64,000 bases of DNA from Lachnospiraceae bacterium. GTDB lineage: Bacteria > Bacillota > Clostridia > Lachnospirales > Lachnospiraceae. This document shows positions 54,861 through 63,474 of this stretch, piece after piece. Each line of letters begins with the position of its first letter. The first letter of the stretch is position 1. The DNA is taken from positions 114,864 to 178,863 of the forward strand of contig JAIEFE010000016.1 of assembly GCA_029067085.1 (NCBI GenBank), given 5' to 3'. A model generated the notes under the pieces. The model searched no databases. It had not been told where the DNA came from and worked only from the letters and a program-made list of their open reading frames with translations. The position numbers and the translations under genes are program-made.

Positions 54861-55262
54861 TTAGTTTATTGTTTCTGTGTGAAGATAAACTTCGGTATCG
54901 GGAGCCAGAGTAGGATAATCATGATCCAGTCCAAACTGGATGAGTTCCGATATATCCTTGTCGGTATGATAGACGGCTACGCCGTATGAGTAGCTGTCAA
55001 GTTCGATTCCGTACAGATCGGCAATTTCCTGCGCTTCTTCCGGAGTGTCCGCCAGAGCAGTCAATTGCGGTGAGGCAGAACCTTCATTTTCATAGGAGAC
55101 CGCATCATCGGTCGGAAATGCTTCGTCAGATACCGGCGTATATAACGGTTTTTCCTCCGAAGAGTCAGTGGTCAACTCGGTGAATTCCCGGTTCAGGCCG
55201 CAGCCGCTGAGACCCGTTACGGAGAGCAGGATAAGTCCTGCTGCGATAACAGTTCTTTTCAT
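54861..55262 (-). CDS. Propeptide-like (I9-like) lipoprotein, possible in-trans inhibitor or chaperone
   Basis: This lipoprotein of 133 residues starts at ATG 55262 behind AAGGAGGGG; a longer frame from 55298 is unlikely. The signal ends LSGCG with the lipid-accepting Cys at residue 21. The C-terminal 65 residues resemble residues 250-308 of the adjacent subtilase: TPEEAQEIADLYG and LDSYSYGVAV here, TETEAAEVAKAFG and VDSYSYEVAV there. That protease region is its propeptide. It is the first gene of the operon with the protease. Inhibitor or folding-chaperone function is inferred from this likeness. Confidence 0.75.
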   Translation of the reverse strand: MKRTVIAAGLILLSVTGLSGCGLNREFTELTTDSSEEKPLYTPVSDEAFPTDDAVSYENEGSASPQLTALADTPEEAQEIADLYGIELDSYSYGVAVYHTDKDISELIQFGLDHDYPTLAPDTEVYLHTETIN

Positions 55263-55547
55263 TTTGTGTTTGCCCCTCCTTAAGCTCACATTCCACATAT
55301 TCAGGCAAAAACCTTATATCATATCTATTTATAATTCTACTATTTCTAAGGTAAAAAAACAATGCGGTTTTTATATGTCTCCTCGGCTTGACAGATTGCA
55401 CAAGAACAGATCGATTTTTTGTACTGTACATTTTACGAATTTATGCTAAAATGAAAAGTGACAGCCTTGTCGGGAGCATTTTGACCGGCAGAAATCGGGA
55501 ATAATCTGTAAATCGTGATTGGAGACGAAAGCGAGAGAGAAGCAGTC

Positions 55548-56105
55548 ATGGATAAGATACAGAGTGAAAAAGAGGATATCGCATACAGACAGCAGGTAGT
55601 GAATGAATACAGACCGGATGTGGAGAAACTGGCACGTTATCTGCCCTGGCTGGAAAGCAAGATGGGAACCAGTGTGCAGCAGAGCTATTCCGGTTCCGGT
55701 ATTGAGGAGCATTCCATATCCTTTCCGGTGTACGACAGTACACTGATGAGTTTTGTCAAGGAAGCGCAGCGAACGAAGCTGATGGATCGCAATTACAGAT
55801 ATGTTTACTCGCGCTGTAAGATCCGTACGCTGCAGGACGAACTTCGGACCATCGAAAAATGTACCATTCAGGAGATGGATGTGTTGAAGGGAATCCTGTC
55901 CAAGTATGTGATGGGCGGTATGACAAAAGGCCGAATGTGGTCAGAGGCTGTGGAGACGGGCATTTTCCTGTATGTGATCAAGAAAATGAAGGCAAATCTG
56001 GATTTTTGGGATACTCCGGTACAGACCAGAGTAGTCAATGTTAAGGAAGCGGAGAAACAGGAGAAAAAAGCCGAACCCAATGCGCCGCAGGATACATTTT
56101 TTTAG
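55548..56105 (+). CDS. Hypothetical protein
   Basis: This soluble, highly charged protein of 185 residues has no family I recognise. Helical stretches include IAYRQQVVNEYRPDVEKLARYLPWLESK (about 10-40, in two helices) and KCTIQEMDVLKGILSKYVMGGMTKGRMW (about 105-130). I chose ATG 55548; GTG 55515 in frame is possible and neither has a strong ribosome binding site. An extended -10 box TGCTAAAAT is at 55444-55452. It is divergent from the lipoprotein-protease operon and 39 bases before the TetR-type gene. Confidence 0.7.
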   Translation: MDKIQSEKEDIAYRQQVVNEYRPDVEKLARYLPWLESKMGTSVQQSYSGSGIEEHSISFPVYDSTLMSFVKEAQRTKLMDRNYRYVYSRCKIRTLQDELRTIEKCTIQEMDVLKGILSKYVMGGMTKGRMWSEAVETGIFLYVIKKMKANLDFWDTPVQTRVVNVKEAEKQEKKAEPNAPQDTFF

Positions 56106-56144
56106 TTATTCAGGAAATTGCGACAGAGTTTAGGGAGAGAAACC

Positions 56145-56729
56145 ATGGGAGAAAAATCAGCGCAGAAAAAGAGGCATATATTGGAAAATGCCAGAAAGGT
56201 GTTTGTGGAGAAGGGCTTTCAGAGCGTGACGATGAAGGATATCGTGGAAGCCTGTGAGATCAGCCGGGGCGGCCTGTATCTCTATTTTGACAGCACAGAG
56301 CAGATCCTGATGGAAGTGCTGCAGATGGAAGCAGACGAGACAGACGACGTATTTACGGAGCGGATCGCGCAGGGAGATACGGCGGCGGATATCCTGACAC
56401 TCTTTTTAAAAGAGCAGAAGAAGGAGCTTTTGCGGAAAAAGGATAATTTGACCGTGGCGGTCTACGAATATTTCTTTGTACATAAAACGACTGATAAGGA
56501 TAATATGCTTCGCAGGCAGTTTGATGCTGGCGTCATGGTGATCGAGAAACTGATCGAAGCAGGGATTGCCAGCGGAGAGTTCTACTGCGAGGATCCCAAG
56601 GGAGCGGCAGCCAACATCATGTATGTGCTGGAGGGCATGAAGATCAATGCGCAGACCTTCGGCATTACGGAAAAGATGGTGGACGAGCAGCTGCTCTACA
56701 TTATGCAGGGACTGAGCACGGAAATATAG
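56145..56729 (+). CDS. TetR/AcrR-family transcriptional regulator
   Basis: This 194-residue regulator has the N-terminal TetR helix-turn-helix (KKRHILENARKVFVEKG, then VTMKDIVEACEISRGGLYLYF) and a ligand-binding C-terminal helical domain. The start is ATG 56145 after GGGAGAG; the in-frame codon at 56118 is upstream of that site. It is probably co-transcribed with the hypothetical gene before it. A terminator follows. Ligand and targets are unknown. Confidence 0.92.
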   Translation: MGEKSAQKKRHILENARKVFVEKGFQSVTMKDIVEACEISRGGLYLYFDSTEQILMEVLQMEADETDDVFTERIAQGDTAADILTLFLKEQKKELLRKKDNLTVAVYEYFFVHKTTDKDNMLRRQFDAGVMVIEKLIEAGIASGEFYCEDPKGAAANIMYVLEGMKINAQTFGITEKMVDEQLLYIMQGLSTEI

Positions 56730-56736
56730 GAAACAG

Positions 56737-56767
56737 AAAAAGATACTTCGAAGAGGGGTATCTTTTT
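56737..56767 (+). terminator. Terminator after the TetR-type gene
   Basis: AAAAAGATAC (56737-56746) pairs with GTATCTTTTT (56758-56767) and ends in a run of six T. It separates the regulator from purL. Confidence 0.8.
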
Positions 56768-56814
56768 TAACACAGGGACCCGGTGATATTGCGACAATGG
56801 AGGAGAGGACAAGT

Positions 56815-59800
56815 ATGGAAAATGTAAGGCGTATCTATGTGGAAAAGAAGGAGCCGTTCGCGGTCAGAGCAAGAGAGCTTAAGGAGGAGATCGAGGGCTT
56901 TCTCGGGATCAAGAGCGTGGAGCAGGTGAGGGTCTTTATCCGGTACGATGTGGAGAATATTTCCGACGAGGTTTTTGAGAGGGCCTGTCTCACAGTCTTC
57001 TCGGAGCCGCCGGTGGATATCCTGTATCGGGAGACCATCGAGATTCCGGAGAATGGACAGGCGTTTTCGGTGGAGTTCCTGCCGGGGCAGTTTGATCAGC
57101 GTGCGGATTCCGCCGTGCAGTGCATCCAGTTTCTGAAAGAGGATGAGGAACCGATCATTCGGACAGCAGTGACCTATCTGGTCAATGGAAAAATCACAGA
57201 GGATGAGTTTGCACGGATCAAAGCCTACTGTATCAACCCGGTGGATTCCAGAGAGACAGATATGGTCAAGCCGGATACGCTGGAGATGGCATATGAGGAA
57301 CCGGCGGATGTGCTGGTGTTCGAGAATATGCCGGAGCGGGAAGATTTTATCGATATGCCCCAGGCGGAGTTAAAGGAGCTTTACGATTCTTTGGGGTTAG
57401 CCATGACCTTTAAGGATTTCTTACATATACAGAATTATTTTGCCAAGGAAGAGAAACGAAATCCTACCATGACGGAGATCAGGGTGCTTGACACTTACTG
57501 GTCGGACCACTGCCGTCATACTACTTTCTCTACGGAGTTAAAAAATGTAAGCTTCGGGGAGGGATATTACAGAAAACCCATTGAGGACGCTTATCAAAAT
57601 TACCTGAGCGTACGCAGGGAGATCTTCGGAGAGAGGCAGGATAAATTCGTCTGTCTGATGGATCTGGCCCTGATGGCAATGCGGAAGCTTAAAAAGGACG
57701 GGAAGCTGGCGGACATGGAGGAGTCGGATGAGATCAACGCCTGCTCCGTGGTAGTGCCTGTGGAGATGGACTACGGCGACGGTCCGGTAAAGGAGGAGTG
57801 GCTGGTATTTTTCAAGAACGAGACGCACAACCATCCCACCGAGATCGAGCCTTTCGGCGGCGCGGCCACCTGTCTGGGCGGTGCGATCCGCGATCCCCTC
57901 TCCGGCAGAGGATACGTCTATCAGGCTATGCGTGTGACCGGTGCGGCGGATCCCACGGTGCCTGTGGCTGATACACTGAAGGGCAAACTTCCGCAAAAAA
58001 AGCTGGTACGAGGCGCGGCGGACGGCTACTCCTCCTACGGCAACCAGATCGGTCTTGCGACCGGGTTGGTCAAAGAAATTTATCATCCGAATTATGTGGC
58101 GAAGCGCATGGAGATTGGCGCAGTCATGGGTGCGGCGCCCAGAAAGAACGTGATCCGGGCAACATCCGATCCGGGCGACATCATCATTCTTTTGGGCGGC
58201 AGGACCGGGCGTGACGGCTGCGGCGGCGCGACGGGCTCCTCAAAGGTGCATACGGAGAAATCCATCGACACCTGCGGCGCTGAGGTGCAGAAAGGAAACG
58301 CTCCCACGGAGCGGAAGCTCCAGAGGCTTTTCAGGCGTGAGGAAGCGAGCCGTCTCATCAAGAAATGTAATGACTTCGGCGCGGGCGGCGTGTCCGTGGC
58401 GATCGGCGAGCTGGCGGACGGCCTGGTGGTGGACTTGGATAAAGTTCCGAAAAAGTATGCGGGTCTGGACGGTACGGAGCTTGCCATATCCGAGTCGCAG
58501 GAACGCATGGCGGTGGTGGTTTCCCCGGATGACGTAGAGCAGTTTCTCGCCTATGCCGGAGAAGAAAACCTGGAGGCGGTACCGGTGGCAGTGGTGACAG
58601 AGGAACCCCGTCTGGTGCTCAAATGGCGCGGCAGTAAGATCGTGGATATCTCCAGAGCCTTCCTTGACACCAACGGTGCGCATCAGGAGACGGACGTCTT
58701 TGTGGAGCTGCCGGATGAGAAGAAAAATTACTTCAAAAAGTTGGCAAATCCTGTGATCACGCAGGCGCTTTCCCGCGGTGATGTGCGGACGGCATGGCTT
58801 GCTCTGCTGGGAGATCTGAATGTCTGCTCTCAGAAGGGGCTTGTGGAAATGTTTGACGCCTCCATCGGCGCGGGCAGCGTGTATATGCCCTATGGCGGCA
58901 AGTATCAGCTCACGGAGACGCAGACCATGGTAGCCAAGCTTCCGACCCTTGCCGGTAAGACTGATACGGTCACCATGATGAGCTATGGGTTTGATCCCTA
59001 CCTCTCGTACTGGAGCCCTTACCACGGTGCGGTCTACGCTGTGACGGAATCCATGGCGAAGATCGTGGCAAACGGCGGAGATTACAGAACGATCCGCTTT
59101 ACTTTCCAGGAGTATTTCAGGCGCATGAGTGAGGAGCCTTCCCGTTGGAGCCAGCCCTTTGCGGCGCTCCTCGGTGCTTATGATGCGCAGATGAAATACG
59201 GACTGCCCTCTATCGGCGGAAAAGATTCCATGTCCGGCACTTTCAACGACATTGATGTGCCGCCCACCCTGGTGTCCTTTGCGGTGAATGTAAACCGGAG
59301 CGGCAATATCGTCTCTCCGGAGTTAAAATATCCCGGAGACAGACTGGTGCGCTTCTGCATTCCGAAGGATGAATACGATCTGCCGGTTTATGAAGAGGTT
59401 ATGACACTTTATGACAAAATAACGGCACTAATGTCAGAATATGTTGACACTGATGTCATAAATGGTATTTCTGTTAAAATAGCGAAGAGAAAGATTGTGG
59501 CGGCCTACGCACTGGATGCATACGGCGTGGCTGCAGCAGTAAGCAAGATGGCTTTCGGTAACGGTTTAGGTGTGGCGATAGATTCTTCCTATAAAAAGGA
59601 CAGACTGTTTGACAAAGGTCTCGGCGATATTGTGGCGGAGATGCCGGCAGGGGCGGTGCGTGCCCTGAAGGGGCTGGGCATTGCCTACGAGGAGATCGGT
59701 ACCGTGACGGCAGACGGCATTTTCAGCTACGGTTCCATGAAACTGAGCGGGGAGGATGCGAAGTGGGCGTGGAGCGGCACATTAAACCGTGTGTTCCCCT

Positions 59801-60681
59801 ACACCGCAGGGCATGATAAGTCGCCTGTGGAATCGCCGCTTTATCAGGCGAAGGAAGTGTATGTGTGCAGGCATAAGGTGGCGAAACCCACCGTGTTTAT
59901 TCCGGTATTCCCGGGCACAAACTGTGAGTATGACAGCGCGAAAGCCTTTGCAAACGCCGGGGCTGAGACTGTTGTGAAGGTGTTTAGGAATCGGACGGCA
60001 GAGGATATCCGGGAGAGCGTGGAGGCCTTTGAAAAGGCGATCGGACAGGCGCAGATCATCATGTTCCCGGGCGGCTTTTCCGCGGGCGACGAGCCGGACG
60101 GTTCCGCGAAGTTCTTTGCTACAGCTTTTCAGAATGAAAAGATCAAAGAGGCGGTCATGAAGCTGCTGAACGAGAAGGATGGACTGGCTCTGGGTATCTG
60201 TAATGGTTTTCAGGCGCTCATCAAGCTGGGACTTGTGCCTTACGGGGAGATTCTGGGACAGAAGGAAGATTCTCCTACGCTGACTTTCAACACCGTGAAC
60301 CGCCACATTTCCAAGATGGCGTATCTCAAAGTGGTATCCAACAAGTCGCCATGGCTTGCAGGCGTGGAAGTTGGGCAGACTTATGTAAACCCGGCATCCC
60401 ACGGGGAAGGCCGTTTTGTGGCGCCGCAGGAGTGGATCGACAAACTTTTTGCAAACGGCCAGGTGGCGACGCAGTACGCGGATGCGGACGGCAGGGTTTC
60501 CATGGACGAAGAGTGGAATATCAACGGTTCCTATGCATCCATCGAGGGCATTACCTCCCCCGACGGGCGCTGTCTCGGAAAGATGGCCCATGCCGAGAGA
60601 CGTGGCGAGTCCGTGGCGATCAATATCTTCGGAGAGCAGGATATGAAGATCTTTGAGAGCGGGGTGGCGTACTTTAGGTAA
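56815..60681 (+). CDS. purL: Phosphoribosylformylglycinamidine synthase, single-chain form
   Basis: This enzyme of purine synthesis converts FGAR to FGAM with ATP and glutamine. At 1,288 residues it is the large form that includes the glutaminase domain. Order: N-terminal PurS-like part, two AIRS-type halves (TYWSDHCRHTTFSTEL, FKNETHNHPTEIEPFGG, later GDLNVCSQKGL and SIGGKDSMSG), and a C-terminal class I glutaminase (GTNCEYDSAKAFANAGAE, catalytic Cys in GICNGFQAL, HGEGRF). I chose ATG 56815 behind GGAGGAGAGG. It is monocistronic with terminators on both sides; no purine riboswitch is seen. Confidence 0.96.
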   Translation: MENVRRIYVEKKEPFAVRARELKEEIEGFLGIKSVEQVRVFIRYDVENISDEVFERACLTVFSEPPVDILYRETIEIPENGQAFSVEFLPGQFDQRADSAVQCIQFLKEDEEPIIRTAVTYLVNGKITEDEFARIKAYCINPVDSRETDMVKPDTLEMAYEEPADVLVFENMPEREDFIDMPQAELKELYDSLGLAMTFKDFLHIQNYFAKEEKRNPTMTEIRVLDTYWSDHCRHTTFSTELKNVSFGEGYYRKPIEDAYQNYLSVRREIFGERQDKFVCLMDLALMAMRKLKKDGKLADMEESDEINACSVVVPVEMDYGDGPVKEEWLVFFKNETHNHPTEIEPFGGAATCLGGAIRDPLSGRGYVYQAMRVTGAADPTVPVADTLKGKLPQKKLVRGAADGYSSYGNQIGLATGLVKEIYHPNYVAKRMEIGAVMGAAPRKNVIRATSDPGDIIILLGGRTGRDGCGGATGSSKVHTEKSIDTCGAEVQKGNAPTERKLQRLFRREEASRLIKKCNDFGAGGVSVAIGELADGLVVDLDKVPKKYAGLDGTELAISESQERMAVVVSPDDVEQFLAYAGEENLEAVPVAVVTEEPRLVLKWRGSKIVDISRAFLDTNGAHQETDVFVELPDEKKNYFKKLANPVITQALSRGDVRTAWLALLGDLNVCSQKGLVEMFDASIGAGSVYMPYGGKYQLTETQTMVAKLPTLAGKTDTVTMMSYGFDPYLSYWSPYHGAVYAVTESMAKIVANGGDYRTIRFTFQEYFRRMSEEPSRWSQPFAALLGAYDAQMKYGLPSIGGKDSMSGTFNDIDVPPTLVSFAVNVNRSGNIVSPELKYPGDRLVRFCIPKDEYDLPVYEEVMTLYDKITALMSEYVDTDVINGISVKIAKRKIVAAYALDAYGVAAAVSKMAFGNGLGVAIDSSYKKDRLFDKGLGDIVAEMPAGAVRALKGLGIAYEEIGTVTADGIFSYGSMKLSGEDAKWAWSGTLNRVFPYTAGHDKSPVESPLYQAKEVYVCRHKVAKPTVFIPVFPGTNCEYDSAKAFANAGAETVVKVFRNRTAEDIRESVEAFEKAIGQAQIIMFPGGFSAGDEPDGSAKFFATAFQNEKIKEAVMKLLNEKDGLALGICNGFQALIKLGLVPYGEILGQKEDSPTLTFNTVNRHISKMAYLKVVSNKSPWLAGVEVGQTYVNPASHGEGRFVAPQEWIDKLFANGQVATQYADADGRVSMDEEWNINGSYASIEGITSPDGRCLGKMAHAERRGESVAINIFGEQDMKIFESGVAYFR

Positions 60682-60724
60682 AACTACATTTGAACATGGC
60701 ACAATACCTTACATAAAATAGTTG

Positions 60725-60768
60725 ACGACCTTAAAATGAGAGCAGTGTTCCCGTTTTAAGGTCGTTTT
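60725..60768 (+). terminator. Terminator after purL
   Basis: ACGACCTTAAAA (60725-60736) pairs exactly with TTTTAAGGTCGT (60754-60765), followed by TTTC. The rest of the 320-base gap (60769-61001) holds a promoter but no gene. Confidence 0.8.
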
Positions 60769-60811
60769 CAATGACAAACGAAATACCGTTTGTGAAAAGT
60801 ATAAAAAAGAA

Positions 60812-60840
60812 TTGACGCAAGCATTGTTGTATGATACCAT
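60812..60840 (+). promoter_or_regulatory. Promoter for the Uma2-family gene
   Basis: TTGACG (60812-60817) and TACCAT (60835-60840) are separated by 17 bases. The leader would be about 150 bases. Confidence 0.5.
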
Positions 60841-61001
60841 CTTTGTAAAGCATATATTCTGTAAATCTAAGCGCACACAGCGCATCTTATTTTTCTAAAA
60901 AACCATTCAGGAAATCTATGCTTTTGAATCCGGTAAACAGGCAAAAGCGGGAGATGGACTGAATACAAACAGATGATTCTCCTGCGGAAAAGGAGAACGA
61001 A

Positions 61002-61586
61002 ATGATGGGAAGAGCAGAAAGGAAAGAAATGGATGAGAAGAGTGGGAAAATTTATACGATTAGAGATATCGAGGCTCTGCCGGAGGGCAAGCGGGCGGAA
61101 CTGATCGACGGACGGATGTATGAGATGGCGAGTCCGAGCCGGGTGCATCAGCGGCTTCTGGGTGCATTGTATCGGTTGATCGCCAATTACATTGAGGAGC
61201 GGGATGGTGCCTGTGAGGTGTATCTTGCGCCCTTTGCTGTGTATATTAATAATGATGCGTATAATTATGTAGAGCCGGATGTGTTGGTGATCTGCGATGA
61301 GGAAAAGCTGGACGAGAAGGGATGTCACGGAGCGCCGGATTGGGCGATAGAGATCGTGTCGCCGAGCAGTGTAAAGATGGATCGAAAGATAAAGCTGTTT
61401 AAGTACAGAACAGCGGGCGTGCGGGAATACTGGATCGTAGATCCCGCTGAAAGAATAGTTGAGGTACATCAATTTTCGAGAAATGAGGAAAAGAAATATA
61501 CGTTTCGGGAGACCGTGCCGGCGGGTATCTATGAGGACTTTGCCATTGATTTCAGCAAATTTTTAAAATTTTTTCAGACCCCTTGA
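61002..61586 (+). CDS. Uma2-family (DUF820) restriction-endonuclease-like protein
   Basis: This 194-residue protein has the PD-(D/E)XK-like fold of DUF820/Uma2. Visible features are KRAELIDGRMYEMASPSRVHQ, YVEPDVLVICDEEKLD with the metal-site Asp, and GAPDWAIEIVSPSS with the E-x-V catalytic segment followed by KIKLFKYRTAGVREYWIVDP. The family is expanded in cyanobacteria and scattered in Firmicutes; biological role is unknown. The start follows AAAGGAG. Its stop codon lies inside the -35 box of the trp promoter. Confidence 0.9.
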   Translation: MMGRAERKEMDEKSGKIYTIRDIEALPEGKRAELIDGRMYEMASPSRVHQRLLGALYRLIANYIEERDGACEVYLAPFAVYINNDAYNYVEPDVLVICDEEKLDEKGCHGAPDWAIEIVSPSSVKMDRKIKLFKYRTAGVREYWIVDPAERIVEVHQFSRNEEKKYTFRETVPAGIYEDFAIDFSKFLKFFQTP

Positions 61587-61611
61587 CATCTGTTTTGCCA
61601 AGTGCTATTCT
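61583..61611 (+). promoter_or_regulatory. trp operon promoter
   Basis: TTGACA (61583-61588) and TATTCT (61606-61611) with a 17-base spacer precede the T-box leader. The -35 box overlaps the stop codon of the Uma2-family gene. Confidence 0.7.
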
Positions 61612-61900
61612 ATAGAAAATTTAATCTGATAAACCGTTGAAGCGGAGATAAAGGTGATGATGCCTTTACAGAGAGCCTGTGTTGCTGAGATCAGGTAAGA
61701 AACAAGTCATCAAATGGACCGCGGAGGGTGCAGTCAAATGTGCATGGCACAGAGTATTCTGCAACGCATGGCCCGCGTCAGAGGCCGGGGATATGTTGGT
61801 ATCCTGCAAAGGGCACGGGGTTTCCCGTGAAGCAAGGTGGCACCGCGGATTTGGTAAATTCGTCCTTGACAAGACTCAGGTTTTGTCAAGGACTTTTCTT
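61612..61900 (+). promoter_or_regulatory. T-box riboswitch, predicted tRNA-Trp sensing
   Basis: The 14-base T-box core AGGTGGCACCGCG is at 61835-61847, and a terminator stem GTCCTTGACAA (61862-61872) / TTGTCAAGGAC (61883-61893) with a T-rich tail follows. The T-box would form the competing antiterminator when uncharged tRNA binds. A TGG at 61715-61717, followed by A, in the Stem I region is a candidate Trp specifier codon. The gene regulated, trpE, fits. Stem I structure was not folded, so the specifier is inferred. Confidence 0.85.
61862..61899 (+). terminator. T-box leader terminator
   Basis: An 11-base perfect stem (61862-61872 with 61883-61893) is followed by TTTTCTT. It ends trp transcription when tRNA-Trp is charged. 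Confidence 0.85.
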
Positions 61901-61937
61901 ATGCGCGAATTTGGAAAAGAGAGATAAGGAGGCAGTT

Positions 61938-63401
61938 ATGAAATTCTTACCATCGTTTGAGGAAGTGCAGAAGCTTGCAGCCACCGGCGATTACAAAGCC
62001 GTCCCCATCAGCTGTGAGATGTTATCGGATATCTGTACGCCCATTGAGGCTCTAAGGATCTTAAAGAACGTATCAACCCATTGTTATCTTCTGGAATCTG
62101 TAGCAGAGAAGGAGAAGTGGGGGCGCTACACCTTCCTCGGGTACGATCCCAAGCTGGAGATCAACTGTCTGGACGGTGAGATGAAGATCGGTGATGTGAC
62201 TCTGCACACGGAGAATCCTTCCGAAAAACTGCGGGAGATCCTGGCTGCATACAAAAGTCCGAGGCTGTCCGGTCTCCCCTCCTTTACCGGCGGGCTTGTG
62301 GGTTACTTTTCCTACGATTATTTGGGCTACAGTGAGCCGACAATCCGTACGGGCGTCAAGGATACGGAGGCGTTTAAGGACGTGGATCTCATGCTCTTTG
62401 ACAAGGTGATCGCCTTTGACAATTTCAAACAGAAGATCATTCTGATCGCGAATATGCTTCTGGCGGATGGGGAAACCGGTTACAACAAAGCCTTGCGGGA
62501 ACTTTCCCAGATGGCAGACCTTCTGCGCACGGGAGAGAAGAAAAAGGAGGAGAAGGGGCGTCTGACGGGAGAGGTCAAACCCCTCTTTGACAGCGAAGCC
62601 TACTGCGGCATCGTGGAACGGGCGAAACGCCATATCAGGGAGGGCGACATTTTTCAGATTGTGCTCTCGAACCGGTTGGAGGCTCCGTTTGAGGGAAGTC
62701 TGTTAAATACCTACCGGGTGCTGCGCACCGTAAATCCTTCGCCTTATATGTTCTACTTTTCAGGCACGGATGTGGAGGTGGCAGGCGCTTCTCCCGAGAC
62801 GCTGGTAAAGCTGGAGGACGGCGTGCTTCATACCTTCCCGCTGGCAGGTACGAGACCCAGGGGAAAGACGGAGGAGGAAGATCTTGCGCTGGAGAAGGAG
62901 CTTTTGCAGGATCCGAAGGAACTGGCGGAGCACAATATGCTGGTGGATCTGGGCCGGAATGATCTGGGGAAGATCAGCGAGTTCGGCACCGTGCAGGTGG
63001 AGAAGCTCCATTCCATAGAACGGTATTCCCACGTCATGCACATCGGTTCCACTGTGCGGGGACAGATCAGAGAAGGATATGATGCGCTGGATGCCATTGA
63101 GGCGGTGCTGCCGGCAGGAACGCTCTCGGGGGCGCCGAAGATCAGAGCCTGCCAGTTGATCGGTGAACTGGAACAGAACAAGAGGGGGATTTACGGCGGG
63201 GCCATCGGCTACATTGATTTTACCGGCAACATGGACACCTGCATCGCCATTCGCATTGCCTACAGGAAAAACGGCCGTGTGTTTGTCAGGAGCGGGGCGG
63301 GGATCGTGGCTGACTCGGAGCCGGAGAAAGAATATAACGAGTGCATCAATAAGGCAAAGGCGGTCATTCGTGCCTTAGAGCTCGGACAGGAAGAGGAGTG
63401 A
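61938..63401 (+). CDS. trpE: Anthranilate synthase component I
   Basis: TrpE makes anthranilate from chorismate with ammonia supplied by TrpG. The 487-residue protein starts at ATG 61938 behind AAGGAGG; the open frame upstream runs through the T-box and is not coding. It has the N-terminal region with Trp feedback residues (about 30-65, LLESVAEKEKWGRYTFLGY), and the chorismate-binding domain with GDIFQIVLSNR, MFYFSGTDVEVAGASPE, LAGTRPRG, LVDLGRNDLGKIS, and GTLSGAPKIRA. The trpG gene follows after 73 bases. Confidence 0.95.
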   Translation: MKFLPSFEEVQKLAATGDYKAVPISCEMLSDICTPIEALRILKNVSTHCYLLESVAEKEKWGRYTFLGYDPKLEINCLDGEMKIGDVTLHTENPSEKLREILAAYKSPRLSGLPSFTGGLVGYFSYDYLGYSEPTIRTGVKDTEAFKDVDLMLFDKVIAFDNFKQKIILIANMLLADGETGYNKALRELSQMADLLRTGEKKKEEKGRLTGEVKPLFDSEAYCGIVERAKRHIREGDIFQIVLSNRLEAPFEGSLLNTYRVLRTVNPSPYMFYFSGTDVEVAGASPETLVKLEDGVLHTFPLAGTRPRGKTEEEDLALEKELLQDPKELAEHNMLVDLGRNDLGKISEFGTVQVEKLHSIERYSHVMHIGSTVRGQIREGYDALDAIEAVLPAGTLSGAPKIRACQLIGELEQNKRGIYGGAIGYIDFTGNMDTCIAIRIAYRKNGRVFVRSGAGIVADSEPEKEYNECINKAKAVIRALELGQEEE

Positions 63402-63474
63402 GCACTGTCTCAGGTTAATGTGTGGACGGCGGTTTAAGATAATGAAGGAACAGTGCTTCGGGAAGGAGGCAGAC

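Noticed and set aside
59782..60702. 306-codon minus-strand open frame within purL
   Set aside because: Shadow of the PurL glutaminase domain.
61728..61937. 70-codon N-terminal extension of trpE
   Set aside because: It lies inside the T-box leader, ahead of the terminator and of the AAGGAGG site for ATG 61938.
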